From the NCBI RefSeq assembly GCF_025995235.1, contig NZ_BAPT01000036.1, positions 62,001 to 126,000 on the forward strand: 64,000 bases of DNA, read 5' to 3'. This DNA comes from Ameyamaea chiangmaiensis (GTDB taxonomy: Bacteria; Pseudomonadota; Alphaproteobacteria; Acetobacterales; Acetobacteraceae). The notes below the pieces were generated by a model. That model had not been told where the DNA came from and ran no database searches. It saw nothing but the letters and a program-made list of their open reading frames with translations. A program made the position numbers and the translations under genes. This document shows positions 51,300 through 60,792 of the stretch, piece by piece (the stretch's first letter is position 1; every line of letters starts with the position of its first letter).

Positions 51300-52073
51300 A
51301 TGCCGATCATGAACGATACGTCACATAGGCACGACCCGGCCCCCGACAGCGCGTGTGCGGACGTCGCCCCGCGTCTGGCGACCATCCGCGCCCGCATCGA
51401 CGCTGCTGCCAGCGCCGCGGGCCGGGCGGCAGGATCGGTCGAACTGGTCGCCGTCTCGAAATTCCACCCGCTCGGCGCGGTCGAGGCCGCTCTGCAGGCC
51501 GGGCAACGCCTGTTCGGTGAGAACCGGGTGCAGGAAGCCCGATCGAAATTCACCCCGGCCCTGCGTGAAGCATGGCCCCAGGCCCGGCTGCACATCATCG
51601 GCGCACTGCAGACGAACAAGGCTCTGGACGCCGTGCGGATCGCCGACATGATCGAAAGTCTGGATCGCCCCGCGCTGGCCGACGCCGTGGCGCGCGCCGC
51701 CGACCGCGCGGGCCGCCTGCCGGACCTGCTGTTGCAGATCAACACCGGGTCCGAGCCGCAGAAAGCCGGCGCCCTGCCTGAGGAGGCCGATGCCTTCATC
51801 ACCCTGTGCCGGACGCGTTTCGGCGCGAGCGTGCGCGGGCTGATGTGCATCCCGCCCGAGGGCACGGACCCCATGCCCCATTTCACCCTGCTGGCCGACA
51901 TGGCGCGCGCGCATGGCCTGCCGGTCGTCTCGATGGGCATGTCGGGCGACTTCGAACAGGCCATCGCCGCCGGCGCCACGCATGTCCGCGTCGGCAGCGC
52001 CATCTTCGGGGCCCGCCCTGCGGCAGACCCCGCGGCCCCCACCCCCCTCCGAGACGAAAGCCGCCCCGGATGA
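51300..52073 (+). CDS. yggS: YggS-type PLP homeostasis protein
   Basis: A 257-residue PLP-binding protein (PLPBP/YBL036C family) with a TIM barrel like alanine racemase but no racemase activity. The PLP Lys lies in VELVAVSKFHP; GQRLFGENRVQEA, LHIIGALQTNK, GLMCIPPEG and LPVVSMGMSGDFEQAIAAGA complete the family pattern. It controls PLP pools and amino acid balance. An ATG three codons later (51309) is an alternative start. Its stop overlaps the kup start by four bases. Confidence 0.92.
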   Translation: MPIMNDTSHRHDPAPDSACADVAPRLATIRARIDAAASAAGRAAGSVELVAVSKFHPLGAVEAALQAGQRLFGENRVQEARSKFTPALREAWPQARLHIIGALQTNKALDAVRIADMIESLDRPALADAVARAADRAGRLPDLLLQINTGSEPQKAGALPEEADAFITLCRTRFGASVRGLMCIPPEGTDPMPHFTLLADMARAHGLPVVSMGMSGDFEQAIAAGATHVRVGSAIFGARPAADPAAPTPLRDESRPG

Positions 52074-54058
52074 CCGCATCTTCCGACAACACGGGGGCGG
52101 CTGCGGCCTCCCCGGCCTTTGCCCGTGATGCGACGCCCACCGGCGGCCCCGCCCCGGTCAAGGAATTCGGCGCCGACCAGAAGGGCCATCTGTCCGGCCC
52201 GGTCGGTCTGGCCGCCCTGATGGGTGTGCTGGGCGTCGTCTACGGCGATATCGGCACAAGCCCCCTGTATGCCCTGCGCTCCACCGTCGAGGTCGTGGCG
52301 GGAGCCCACCACACGCCCGATGCGGTCGAGATCCTGGGGATCGAGAGCCTGATCTTCTGGTCGCTGATCCTGATCGTGACCATCAAATACGTGATGCTGG
52401 TCATGCGCGCCGACCATAATGGCGAGGGCGGGATCATCGCCCTGATGTCGCTGGCCCAGCGCGTGAGCATCGGTGCGCGGACCAAGTCGTTTCTGGGTTT
52501 CGTCGGTATCGCTGGTGCGTGCCTGTTCTTCGGCGATGGCATGATTACCCCGGCGATCTCGGTCCTCTCGGCCGTCGAGGGTGCGGAGGTCAGCGTACCC
52601 GCGGCGGGCGAATTCGTCATTCCGATCGCCATCATCATCCTGATCGCACTGTTCTCGATCCAGGGATACGGCACGGGGCGGGTCGGCAAGGTGTTCGGCC
52701 CGATCATGCTGCTGTGGTTCACGACGATCGGCGTATTGGGGCTGATCGAGATCGTCCACCAGCCGGGTGTCGTGCGCGCGCTGGTGCCCTATTACGCGCT
52801 GCGCTTCATCGTGGCGCACGGGGTTCTCTCGTTCCTCGCCCTGGGCTCCGTCGTGTTGTCGGTCACAGGGGCGGAGGCGCTATACGCCGACATGGGGCAT
52901 TTTGGCCGCCAGCCGATCCGCTACGCGTGGCTGTTTCTGGTGCTGCCGTGCCTCGTGCTCAACTATCTCGGCCAGGGGGCGCTGATCATCAGCCACCCGG
53001 CGGCGCTGTCCAACCCGTTCTTCCTGCTGGGTCCGCGCTGGATCCAGTTTCCGCTGCTGATCCTCTCGACGTTGGCCACCGTCATCGCCAGCCAGGCCGG
53101 AATATCGGGCGGATTCTCGCTGTGCCGCCAGCTCATCCAGCTGGGTTATTTCCCGAGGATGCGCATCACCCACACGAACGCCGAGGAAGAGGGGCAGATC
53201 TACCTGCCCGATTTCAACCGCTTCCTGATGATCGGCGCGTTGCTGCTCGTCATTGCCTTCCGTAGTTCCAATGCACTGGCCTCGGCCTACGGCATTGCCG
53301 TGACCGGCACGTTCATGTGCACCTGCGCCCTGTCGCTGATTGTCTTCCATCGCCAGTTTCAGTGGAAGATGTGGGCCGCCGTGGCGGTGTTCGGCGGGTT
53401 CTTCGTCCTCGACAGCATTTTCTTCGCCTCCAATGCCCTGAAAATCCCGCAAGGGGGCTGGGTGCCGGTCATGCTGGGCATCTGGCTGACGCTGCTGATG
53501 ACGACATGGAAGCGCGGCCGGTCGCTGATCATGGAGCGCCAGCGGATGGACAGCCTGCCCGTGGCCTCGTTCCTGGCCCGGCTGCCACAGTCGCGCACGG
53601 TGCGGGTGCCGGGTCTGGCGGTGTTCATGACCGCGACGCCGGAATTCGTGCCGAGTTGCCTTCTGCACAACCTCAAGCACAACAAGGTCCTGCACGATCA
53701 CGTCCTGTTCGTGACCATCCAGAACCTCGATCAGCCCGAGGCCGACCGTGGCCATCGCGTCGCCCTGCAGGAACTTGCCCCGCACATTTACCGGGTGATC
53801 CTGCGCTATGGCTTCATGGAATCGCCGAACCTGCCCCGCGCGCTTGAGGATCTGAAGGCCAACGGCCTGGATTTCGATCCCCTCCAGGCCTCTTATTTCA
53901 CCAGCCGCGAACTGATCGTGCGTTCGGCCGTGCCGAAAATGGCGGCCTGGCGGATGAGCCTGTTCCTGCTGATGGCGCGCAACGCCACGCCGGCGACGGA
54001 ATTCTTCCGTATTCCGCCTGACCGCGTCGTCGAACTCGGCGTGCGGATCGCCATCTGA
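52070..54058 (+). CDS. kup: Kup potassium uptake protein
   Basis: A 662-residue inner-membrane proton-coupled potassium transporter. About 12 helices follow a 40-residue acidic/Pro leader. Family marks are GVLGVVYGDIGTSPLYALRS (first helix), RADHNGEGGIIALMSLA and FFGDGMITPAISVLSAVEGA; the C-terminal 150 residues are cytoplasmic. The start at 52070 overlaps yggS (ATGA). It provides low-affinity potassium uptake, useful in acid. Confidence 0.95.
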   Translation: MTASSDNTGAAAASPAFARDATPTGGPAPVKEFGADQKGHLSGPVGLAALMGVLGVVYGDIGTSPLYALRSTVEVVAGAHHTPDAVEILGIESLIFWSLILIVTIKYVMLVMRADHNGEGGIIALMSLAQRVSIGARTKSFLGFVGIAGACLFFGDGMITPAISVLSAVEGAEVSVPAAGEFVIPIAIIILIALFSIQGYGTGRVGKVFGPIMLLWFTTIGVLGLIEIVHQPGVVRALVPYYALRFIVAHGVLSFLALGSVVLSVTGAEALYADMGHFGRQPIRYAWLFLVLPCLVLNYLGQGALIISHPAALSNPFFLLGPRWIQFPLLILSTLATVIASQAGISGGFSLCRQLIQLGYFPRMRITHTNAEEEGQIYLPDFNRFLMIGALLLVIAFRSSNALASAYGIAVTGTFMCTCALSLIVFHRQFQWKMWAAVAVFGGFFVLDSIFFASNALKIPQGGWVPVMLGIWLTLLMTTWKRGRSLIMERQRMDSLPVASFLARLPQSRTVRVPGLAVFMTATPEFVPSCLLHNLKHNKVLHDHVLFVTIQNLDQPEADRGHRVALQELAPHIYRVILRYGFMESPNLPRALEDLKANGLDFDPLQASYFTSRELIVRSAVPKMAAWRMSLFLLMARNATPATEFFRIPPDRVVELGVRIAI

Positions 54059-54069
54059 GCGCGCTCGCC

Positions 54070-55251
54070 ATGCGGACGCATGCCCAGTCGGAGCCGTCCG
54101 TCGCCCTTTACGTGCACTGGCCGTTCTGCCGGTCGAAATGCCCGTACTGCGACTTCAATTCGCACGTGCGCGAACGCATCGACCAGACGCGCTTTGCCGC
54201 CGCCCTGCGGCGCGAACTGGCGACGGAGGCGGCCGCGCTGGGACGTCGGCCGCTGCGGTCGATCTTCTTCGGCGGCGGGACACCATCGCTGATGGACCCG
54301 CAGACGACGGCCGACCTGATCGCCGACGCGCGCGCGCTGTTCGACGCGGAGCCTAATCTGGAAATTACGCTGGAGGCCAATCCGACCAGCGTGGAGGCCG
54401 GGGCGCTGGCCGCGTTCGCGCAGGCGGGCGTCAACCGGATCTCGCTGGGCGTCCAGTCGCTGGATGACGCCGCCCTGCGTTTCCTTGGGCGCGAACATTC
54501 GGCCACGCAGGCCGTGGCGGCGCTGGAGACGGCGCGGCGGCTGTTCGGGCGTCTCTCCTTCGACCTGATCTACGCCCGACCGGGACAGACACTGGCCGCC
54601 TGGCGATCCGAACTCGATACCGCTCTGACGCTGGTCTCCGACCATCTGTCGCTGTACCAACTGACGATCGAGCCGGGGACGGTGTTCGAGGGCGCCGCCC
54701 GTCGCGGCCTGTTCGCCCTGCCCGACGAAGACGCGTCCGCTGCCCTGTACGAACAGACCGCGACCGTGGCCGCGCGCCACGGGCTGGCGGCCTATGAGGT
54801 CTCGAACTATGCCCGTCCCGGCTGCGAGAGTCGGCATAATCTGGGCTACTGGCGGTACCAGGACTATATCGGCATCGGTCCGGGCGCGCATGGACGCCTG
54901 ACACGCGCGGACGGCCTGCACGCCACACGACGCCATCGGGCGCCGGAACCCTGGGCCGAGCGCGTCGAGCGCACCGGCAGCGGCACCACGCACGACGATC
55001 TTCTGTCGCAGCAGGACTGCGCACGCGAAATGCTGCTGATGGGTCTGCGGCTCGACGAGGGGATCGATGGCACACACTTTGCGGCACGCACCGGCATGGC
55101 GCTGGAAGACGCTCTCGACCCGGCAATCCTCCGCGCCGCGCTGGAGGAGGATTATCTGGCATGGTCGATCGCACCCGCCAGCACGCGATTGCGGGCCACC
55201 CCGTCGGGCCGCCTGAGGCTGGAAGCCTTGCTGGGCGCACTGGTCCTGTAA
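54070..55251 (+). CDS. hemW: HemW radical SAM heme chaperone
   Basis: A 393-residue radical SAM protein. The cluster motif ALYVHWPFCRSKCPYCDFN has CxxxCxxC followed by Phe, the feature that separates HemW (heme chaperone) from the coproporphyrinogen dehydrogenase HemN, which has Cys. FFGGGTPSLMDP and GVNRISLGVQSLDDAALRFL are SAM-site elements. It starts 11 bp after kup. Heme delivery would also serve the cell's heme oxygenase, but no direct link is visible. Confidence 0.92.
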   Translation: MRTHAQSEPSVALYVHWPFCRSKCPYCDFNSHVRERIDQTRFAAALRRELATEAAALGRRPLRSIFFGGGTPSLMDPQTTADLIADARALFDAEPNLEITLEANPTSVEAGALAAFAQAGVNRISLGVQSLDDAALRFLGREHSATQAVAALETARRLFGRLSFDLIYARPGQTLAAWRSELDTALTLVSDHLSLYQLTIEPGTVFEGAARRGLFALPDEDASAALYEQTATVAARHGLAAYEVSNYARPGCESRHNLGYWRYQDYIGIGPGAHGRLTRADGLHATRRHRAPEPWAERVERTGSGTTHDDLLSQQDCAREMLLMGLRLDEGIDGTHFAARTGMALEDALDPAILRAALEEDYLAWSIAPASTRLRATPSGRLRLEALLGALVL

Positions 55252-55308
55252 ACGCCGCCCCCGTCCCTGCTCTGGCCGCCACGGGGCGATTGCCGTAGTC
55301 TCCCAGGC

Positions 55309-55815
55309 ATGACCGTCGCGGCCGCCCCCGATCCGTGCTCCCCCATGCGTCTGGCGCTGGACGAGGCCCGGGCGGCAGCGGCCCGTGACGAGGTGCCGAT
55401 CGGCGCGGTGGTAGTCGGCCCTGACGGCCGCGTCCTGTCCCGGGCCGGCAACCGCGTCGAGGAGCATTGCGACCCGTCCGCCCATGCGGAGCTGCTGACC
55501 ATGCGCGCCGCGGGGGCCGCGCTGAACTCCCCCCGCCTGACCGGCTGCACCCTGTACGTCACGCTGGAGCCATGCCCGATGTGCGCGGCCGCAATCGTGC
55601 ATTTCCGGCCCGCGCGCGTAGTCTTCGGTGCCTACGATCCCAAGGGCGGCGGCGTCGAACACGGGCCGCGACTGTTCGAGCGGCCGGAGTGCCTGCATCG
55701 CCCGGAAGTCATCGGCGGCGTGGCCGAGCGCGAGGCGGCCGACCTGCTGCGCGCGTTCTTCGCCGCGCGCAGGCCCCCGCGCACACGGCCCGCTCCGACC
55801 GATCCACCCGCCTGA
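55309..55815 (+). CDS. tadA: tRNA adenosine(34) deaminase TadA
   Basis: A 168-residue zinc deaminase that makes inosine at the wobble position of tRNA-Arg(ACG). The zinc site is SAHAELLTMRAAG (HAE) and LEPCPMCAAAIVHFRPARVV (PCxxC). Length is normal apart from a Pro/Arg-rich tail. It lies 57 bp after hemW. Confidence 0.93.
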   Translation: MTVAAAPDPCSPMRLALDEARAAAARDEVPIGAVVVGPDGRVLSRAGNRVEEHCDPSAHAELLTMRAAGAALNSPRLTGCTLYVTLEPCPMCAAAIVHFRPARVVFGAYDPKGGGVEHGPRLFERPECLHRPEVIGGVAEREAADLLRAFFAARRPPRTRPAPTDPPA

Positions 55816-55963
55816 GCGCCGGACAGGCGTCGGCTCTTAACGCAGGTTTCATCACGCCGTAGGGTTGGGGTCGGCTTCCCCATGGCATTACAGTGGGGTG
55901 TCTGCCCTGTGCGCGCTTCGGTCTTCGCCGGAGCAGCCGGCGCTCAAACAGATCAGGATCGAT

Positions 55964-57514
55964 ATGCCACACCTGCCTTTGCCGTCTCCCGTCTCTCCCG
56001 CGCGGACCCTGCGTACGCTGCTTGCCGCCACGGCCCTGCTGGGAGCCGGCGCCCTGGCCACGCCACCAGCGCGCGCCGACGATGCGGGCGCGATCAAGCC
56101 CAATACGCAGGTGCAGACGCTTCCGAACTTCGTGGCCCTGGTCAAACAGGTCAAACCGGCGGTCGTCTCGATCACGTCGCACATCACCGAGAGCGACGAC
56201 GACGAGCAGCAGCAGGGCGGCATGGAGCAGCAGCAGTCGCCCTTCCCCTTTCCGTTTCCGTTCCAGATGATGCCCCAGCAGCCGCAGCATCGCTCGGTCG
56301 AGGCACGCGGCTCGGGCTTTCTGATCTCGGCGGACGGCTACGTGGTGACCAACAACCATGTGGTCAAAGGCGCCACCAAGGTGTCGGTGACGCTCGACGA
56401 TGGCACGTCGCTGCCGGCCAAGATCGTCGGGCGCGATCCGAAGACCGATCTGGCGCTGCTGAAGATCGCCGCCAGCTCGCGCCTGCCGTTCATCGAACTC
56501 GGCGAGTCCGACAACGTGCAGCCCGGTGAATGGGTGGTCGCGGTGGGCAATCCCTATGGGCTCGGCGGCACGGTGACCGCGGGCATCGTCTCGGCGCGCG
56601 GGCGCGACATCGGCGATGGGCCCTATGATTCGTTCATCCAGATCGATGCGCCGATCAATCGCGGCAATTCGGGCGGCCCGCTCTTTACCCAGGACGGCAA
56701 GGTAGTTGGCGTGAACACCGCGATCCTGTCGCCGTCGGGCGGCTCGATCGGCATCGGGTTTGCCATCCCGTCCGACACGGTGCGCAACGTCGTCGACCAG
56801 CTGCGCAAGACCGGTCATGTGACCCGTGGCTATCTGGGGGTCGAGGCGCAGCAGATCTCGCCCGCAATGGCCAAGGCGCTGGGCCTCAAGCCGCCGACCC
56901 CCGGCGCGCCGCCGTCGGGCGCACTGATCGCCACGACCAACAAGGGCGGCCCGGCCGATCTGGCTGGCGTGAAGGCGGGCGACGTGGTGACCACGCTGAA
57001 CGGACAGAAGATCGACTCGCCGCATGATCTTGCGGTCAAGGTATCGTCCCTGCAGCCGGGCACGGATGCCACGCTGGGCGTGATCCGCAACGGCACGGCG
57101 CAGAGCCTGCACGCCAAGATCGTGAACATGAGCGGCACCGGCGGCGACACGACCACCAGTGCGGCGGCCGACAGCGACACGTCCAGCGGCAAGATCGGCG
57201 TCTCGCTCTCGGCGCTGACACCGGATCTGCGCCACCGCCTCGGCGTCGACGATTCCGTGCATGGCGTGGTGATTGCGGCGATCAAGCCGGGCTCCCCCGC
57301 CGGGCAGGCGGGTCTGCGCCCTGGCGACATCATTCAGGGCGTCGGCAATCGCCCGGTCGACAATCCGCGCGCTACTGTCGCCGCCGTGCGGGATTCGATC
57401 AAGACGAACCAGTCCGTGCTGCTGCGCATCCTGCGCGACGGTCAGGCGCTGTTCGTCGCCATCGACCCCAGCAGCCAGGGCGACGACGGCGGATCGGGCG
57501 ACGACAACAACTGA
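55964..57514 (+). CDS. degP: DegP/HtrA-type periplasmic serine protease
   Basis: A 516-residue periplasmic protease/chaperone of S1C type. A signal peptide (LRTLLAATALLGAGALATPP) precedes the protease domain with the catalytic triad in VVTNNHVVKGA (His), DPKTDLALLKI (Asp) and NRGNSGGPLF (Ser). Two PDZ domains follow (about 300-400 and 410-510), the second starting SALTPDLRHRLGVDDSVHGV. A Gln/Met-rich insert (QQQGGMEQQQSPFPFPFPF) lies before the protease domain. ATG 55964 follows AGGA; the longer frame was rejected. It degrades misfolded envelope proteins. Confidence 0.94.
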   Translation: MPHLPLPSPVSPARTLRTLLAATALLGAGALATPPARADDAGAIKPNTQVQTLPNFVALVKQVKPAVVSITSHITESDDDEQQQGGMEQQQSPFPFPFPFQMMPQQPQHRSVEARGSGFLISADGYVVTNNHVVKGATKVSVTLDDGTSLPAKIVGRDPKTDLALLKIAASSRLPFIELGESDNVQPGEWVVAVGNPYGLGGTVTAGIVSARGRDIGDGPYDSFIQIDAPINRGNSGGPLFTQDGKVVGVNTAILSPSGGSIGIGFAIPSDTVRNVVDQLRKTGHVTRGYLGVEAQQISPAMAKALGLKPPTPGAPPSGALIATTNKGGPADLAGVKAGDVVTTLNGQKIDSPHDLAVKVSSLQPGTDATLGVIRNGTAQSLHAKIVNMSGTGGDTTTSAAADSDTSSGKIGVSLSALTPDLRHRLGVDDSVHGVVIAAIKPGSPAGQAGLRPGDIIQGVGNRPVDNPRATVAAVRDSIKTNQSVLLRILRDGQALFVAIDPSSQGDDGGSGDDNN

Positions 57515-57522
57515 TCGCCCCG

Positions 57523-57547
57523 CGCGCGCGTCCGGGTGACGCGCGCG
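57523..57547 (+). terminator. GC-rich hairpin after degP
   Basis: CGCGCGCGTC pairs with GACGCGCGCG around the loop CGGGT, a 10-bp stem eight bases after the degP stop. No T run follows directly, so termination strength is uncertain. Confidence 0.55.
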
Positions 57548-57655
57548 CGACCGTTGCCGCCGACAGGGCACGCACGTTCACGTTTTTGAAAAAACCTTAT
57601 CCAGACAAAGAATGTCACTTAGAGATGCGTCTCCGCGTCTCCTATCATCGGAGCG

Positions 57656-59224
57656 ATGAAGCGCCTCTTTCCTTTTCCGCTTGGCATGACTCTGTCCGCT
57701 TTGCTGTTGCCGGCCAGTCCGGCAAGCGCCGACGATCTGCTCTCACCCGACCGACGCGATCGCAAGGACATCCGAGGCGACGCCCCGGCCGAGCCTGCTT
57801 TCCTTGGCCCATGGGGTGTGTTCAACGCCCAGAAGGGACAGGCATCCGGTTGGGGTCCGGTTGACAGCTATGCCCAGGCGCGTTGGTCCGAAGACTGGTC
57901 AGGCGTAAAACTGTCTTCCAGACCCAACGATGTTTTCGACCGCCTCAAACGTATTCCTCTCTCGTCCGATGGAACGGTTACCCTCACGCTGAACGGCGAG
58001 GAGCGGCTGCGTGGCTACTACGACAGTCATCCCGCGCTGGGCACACGTCGACCCGGACGTGCCTTTCGCGTGCTTCTGCGCAGTCTTTACGGTGCCGATC
58101 TTCAGGTTGGAACGCATGTGCGGCTGTATGCCGAACTGGCGAACGGCACGGCCGGCGGCTCCAATTATTACGGCTATGATGGCTATCAGCGTTCACGTTT
58201 GGATCTGCAACAGGGATTTCTCGAACTTCGGCAGACACTGTTCGGATCACATGCCGGCGTCATGATCGGACGCCAGTATTTCCTTGATGCGCCACCGTAT
58301 GTCCTGTCGGTACGCGACCTGCCGAACATCCCGCAAAGCTGGAACGGTATACGTGGCTACGCCTTCTGGCATCGTTTTCGTCTCGATACGTTTGGCTTTC
58401 TCCGCACCGATCCCAAACCCCAGGGCGTCTTCGCCAACAGGGCCGACTGGCACACGCGGTTGTTCGGCGTCTATGGCAGCTACGCACTGCCACAGATGGC
58501 ATTCATGCCGGCAAAAAGCTCCGTTTTTGCCGATGTCTTTTACTATGGCTATCTTTACCGGGGCGCCGCCAGTGCGACGGCCTCGGCCAGCGGGGTTCAG
58601 CTTGGTGCAACACGCCGAGACACGGTGGGCACCCGGCTTTGGGGTACGCTCGGGCCGTATGAGATCAGCCTTGGGGCCCTCTATCAGGGCGGGGTATTTC
58701 ACCCGGAGAACGCGACCAGCCGCCCTATACGGGCTTACGCCATCAATGGCTCCGTCACGCGCAGTTTTGCGGGTGTCATCGGCAAGCCTGCGGTCGGTGT
58801 GCAGGTGGATCTGTTTTCCGGTGGCGATGCCAGCGGCCGCACGGTTCGCACCTATGCCGCCCCCTACTACAACGCCCCATTCTATAACGACGTCACGACC
58901 TACATGGGGCCTCAGAACGCTCTGAGTGCTGGACCGGTGGGACGGTGGACGCCGATCAAAGGGATCTCGGTCCGGGTGCATGTGCCCGTCTTCTGGCGCG
59001 CCAGCACACGGGACGCCCTGTATGGCACGAACCAGATCTACCCGCTCGACCGGTCAGCCGGTCGCCTGACCGGCGTTCTGCCGCAGGCAGGCGTCAGCCT
59101 GGCCCTGAACCGACACCTGACCTGGAGCCATGACTTCGCGGCGTTCTGTGGGTCCGCCGCATGGCACCGGGCCGGTGCGCGGGACGGACAGTTCTATATG
59201 CAGACGCTCGATTTCCGCTTCTGA
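57656..59224 (+). CDS. Alginate-export-type outer-membrane porin
   Basis: A 522-residue outer-membrane barrel. The signal peptide FPLGMTLSALLLPASPASAD is followed by a linker, then a barrel from about residue 95 with FRVLLRSLYGADLQVGTHVR, RLDLQQGFLELRQTLFGSHA and GVMIGRQYFLDAPPYVLSVR, the pattern of the alginate_exp porin family (AlgE-like). The C-terminus ends in the aromatic FYMQTLDFRF. It likely passes organic solutes; the name does not imply alginate. Codon use is a little less GC-rich than neighbours. It stands alone. Confidence 0.8.
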   Translation: MKRLFPFPLGMTLSALLLPASPASADDLLSPDRRDRKDIRGDAPAEPAFLGPWGVFNAQKGQASGWGPVDSYAQARWSEDWSGVKLSSRPNDVFDRLKRIPLSSDGTVTLTLNGEERLRGYYDSHPALGTRRPGRAFRVLLRSLYGADLQVGTHVRLYAELANGTAGGSNYYGYDGYQRSRLDLQQGFLELRQTLFGSHAGVMIGRQYFLDAPPYVLSVRDLPNIPQSWNGIRGYAFWHRFRLDTFGFLRTDPKPQGVFANRADWHTRLFGVYGSYALPQMAFMPAKSSVFADVFYYGYLYRGAASATASASGVQLGATRRDTVGTRLWGTLGPYEISLGALYQGGVFHPENATSRPIRAYAINGSVTRSFAGVIGKPAVGVQVDLFSGGDASGRTVRTYAAPYYNAPFYNDVTTYMGPQNALSAGPVGRWTPIKGISVRVHVPVFWRASTRDALYGTNQIYPLDRSAGRLTGVLPQAGVSLALNRHLTWSHDFAAFCGSAAWHRAGARDGQFYMQTLDFRF

Positions 59225-59260
59225 CGACGCCGCCCGACGCCTGCAGGCGGGTCGCTGCCC

Positions 59261-60094
59261 TCAGGCCGCGCCGACCGCCTCGGCCACGATCTGGCGCAGG
59301 CGCGGATGCATTGCCGGATTGGCGGCAACGACCGAGACCGAATCGTCCAGCGCCGTGATTTCCGCGCCAGACGGATCAGTGGCATACCCACCGGCCTCGC
59401 GCACCAGCAGCAAGCCTGCCGCGCAATCCCACGGCTTGAGGCCCAGCTCCCAATAACCGTCGAAACGTCCCGCCGCGACCCACGCGAGGTCGAGGGCAGC
59501 CGAACCGAAGCGGCGGATGCCCGCGACCTGCGGCATCAGGGCGCCCAGCGTGCGGGCGAACGGCAGGCGCTGCACCGCCGGAACCTTGGCGAACGGAATG
59601 CCCGTGGCAAACACGGCCTCAAGCATGTCGCGGCGACCGGAGACACGCAGACGGCGTTCGTTGACGAACGCGCCGACGCCCTTTTCGGCCCAGAACATCT
59701 CGTTGGCGGCCGGGTTGTAGACGACGCCCGCGACCAGTTCGAACGTCCCGTCCGGCAGGCGGCGCTGCAGGCCGATCGAGATCGCCCAGTGCGGAATGCC
59801 GTGCAGGAAGTTCGTCGTGCCGTCGAGCGGATCGACGATCCAGCGCCACGTCCATTTGTCACCGCCCGAAGCGCCGCTTTCCTCCATGAGGAAACCGTAG
59901 CCCGGGCGGGCCTTTTCCAGGTCCTCGCGGATCGAGGCCTCGGCCCGCATGTCGGCCTGCGAGACGAAGTCGCCCGGGCCTTTCACGCTGACCTGAAGGT
60001 TCTCGACCTCGTTGAAGTCACGCAGCAGACGACGCGCGGCGCGCTGCGCCGCGTTCTGCATTACCGTCATGTGGGGGGAGAGACGAATGGCCAC
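59261..60094 (-). CDS. suhB: Inositol monophosphatase family protein SuhB
   Basis: A 277-residue magnesium-dependent phosphatase. The metal-site motifs are FLMEESGASGGDKWTWRWIV (Glu), VDPLDGTTNFLHGIPHW (DPLDGT) and LDLAWVAAGRFDGYWE with the second WD-like site in GLKPWDCAAGLLLVREAGG. SuhB proteins dephosphorylate inositol phosphates and in Enterobacteria also act in rRNA antitermination. It is 48 bp after efp on the same strand. Confidence 0.92.
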   Translation of the reverse strand: MAIRLSPHMTVMQNAAQRAARRLLRDFNEVENLQVSVKGPGDFVSQADMRAEASIREDLEKARPGYGFLMEESGASGGDKWTWRWIVDPLDGTTNFLHGIPHWAISIGLQRRLPDGTFELVAGVVYNPAANEMFWAEKGVGAFVNERRLRVSGRRDMLEAVFATGIPFAKVPAVQRLPFARTLGALMPQVAGIRRFGSAALDLAWVAAGRFDGYWELGLKPWDCAAGLLLVREAGGYATDPSGAEITALDDSVSVVAANPAMHPRLRQIVAEAVGAA

Positions 60095-60142
60095 GAGACA
60101 AGGTCCTGTCGGCTGCGGGAAACGAGGAAACGGGCGACGCGA

Positions 60143-60709
60143 TCAGTTCTTCGCGCGCTCGACGTAGCTGGCGTCGTCGGTACGCACCACGACCGATTCA
60201 CCGGCTTCGATGAACGGCGGCACCATCGTCTTGACGCCGTTCGACAGGATCGCCGGCTTGTAGGAGGAGCTGGCGGTCTGGCCCTTCACCACAGGATCGG
60301 CCTCGACGATCTCGAGCGTCACGTGCGGCGGCAGGGTCACGGCCACCGGGTCGTTCTCGACCAGCTTGACGTTGAGCGTCATGTTGTCCTGCAGGAATGG
60401 CGCCTGGTCGCCCAGGATCTCGACGGCCAGCATCGTCTGCTCGAACGTCTCGGGATCCATCAGGACCAGATTGTCGCCGTCGGTGTAGGAATAGGTGTAT
60501 TCCTTGTCCTCGGTCATCAGACGCTCGACCGTGTCGGCGGTGCGCCAACGCTCGTTGGTCTTGTTGCCCGTCTTCAGGTCGCGCATCTCGACCTGGATGA
60601 AGGCGCCACCCTTGCCCGGGGTGATGATCTGCTGCTTGAGCACCGTCCAGCGACGGCCGTCATGTTCGATGACCTGTCCGGCGCGGATCAGGTTTGCCTG
60701 CTGCTTCAT
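60143..60709 (-). CDS. efp: Elongation factor P
   Basis: A 188-residue translation factor that frees ribosomes stalled on polyproline. The modified Lys sits in IITPGKGGAFIQVEMRDLKT at residue 33, and the third domain ends with VVRTDDASYVERAKN. The lysine-modifying enzyme EpmB is encoded 83 bp upstream in the same orientation, so Lys33 is probably beta-lysylated. Length and motif are normal. Confidence 0.97.
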   Translation of the reverse strand: MKQQANLIRAGQVIEHDGRRWTVLKQQIITPGKGGAFIQVEMRDLKTGNKTNERWRTADTVERLMTEDKEYTYSYTDGDNLVLMDPETFEQTMLAVEILGDQAPFLQDNMTLNVKLVENDPVAVTLPPHVTLEIVEADPVVKGQTASSSYKPAILSNGVKTMVPPFIEAGESVVVRTDDASYVERAKN

Positions 60710-60792
60710 GGGTGTCCCCGTGGACTGAAGTGGAAAACGGGCCGGGCGCGGGCCCGGGTACCGGCGCGACGACCGGCTCGGAAGGCGGGCTT

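Noticed and set aside
51133..51328. Basic plus-strand peptide frame in the rsmB-yggS spacer
   Set aside because: No good ribosome binding site and it overlaps the yggS start in another frame.
51293..57571. Long minus-strand frames opposite yggS-kup, hemW-tadA and degP
   Set aside because: They mirror genes with full family motifs and have shadow-type composition.
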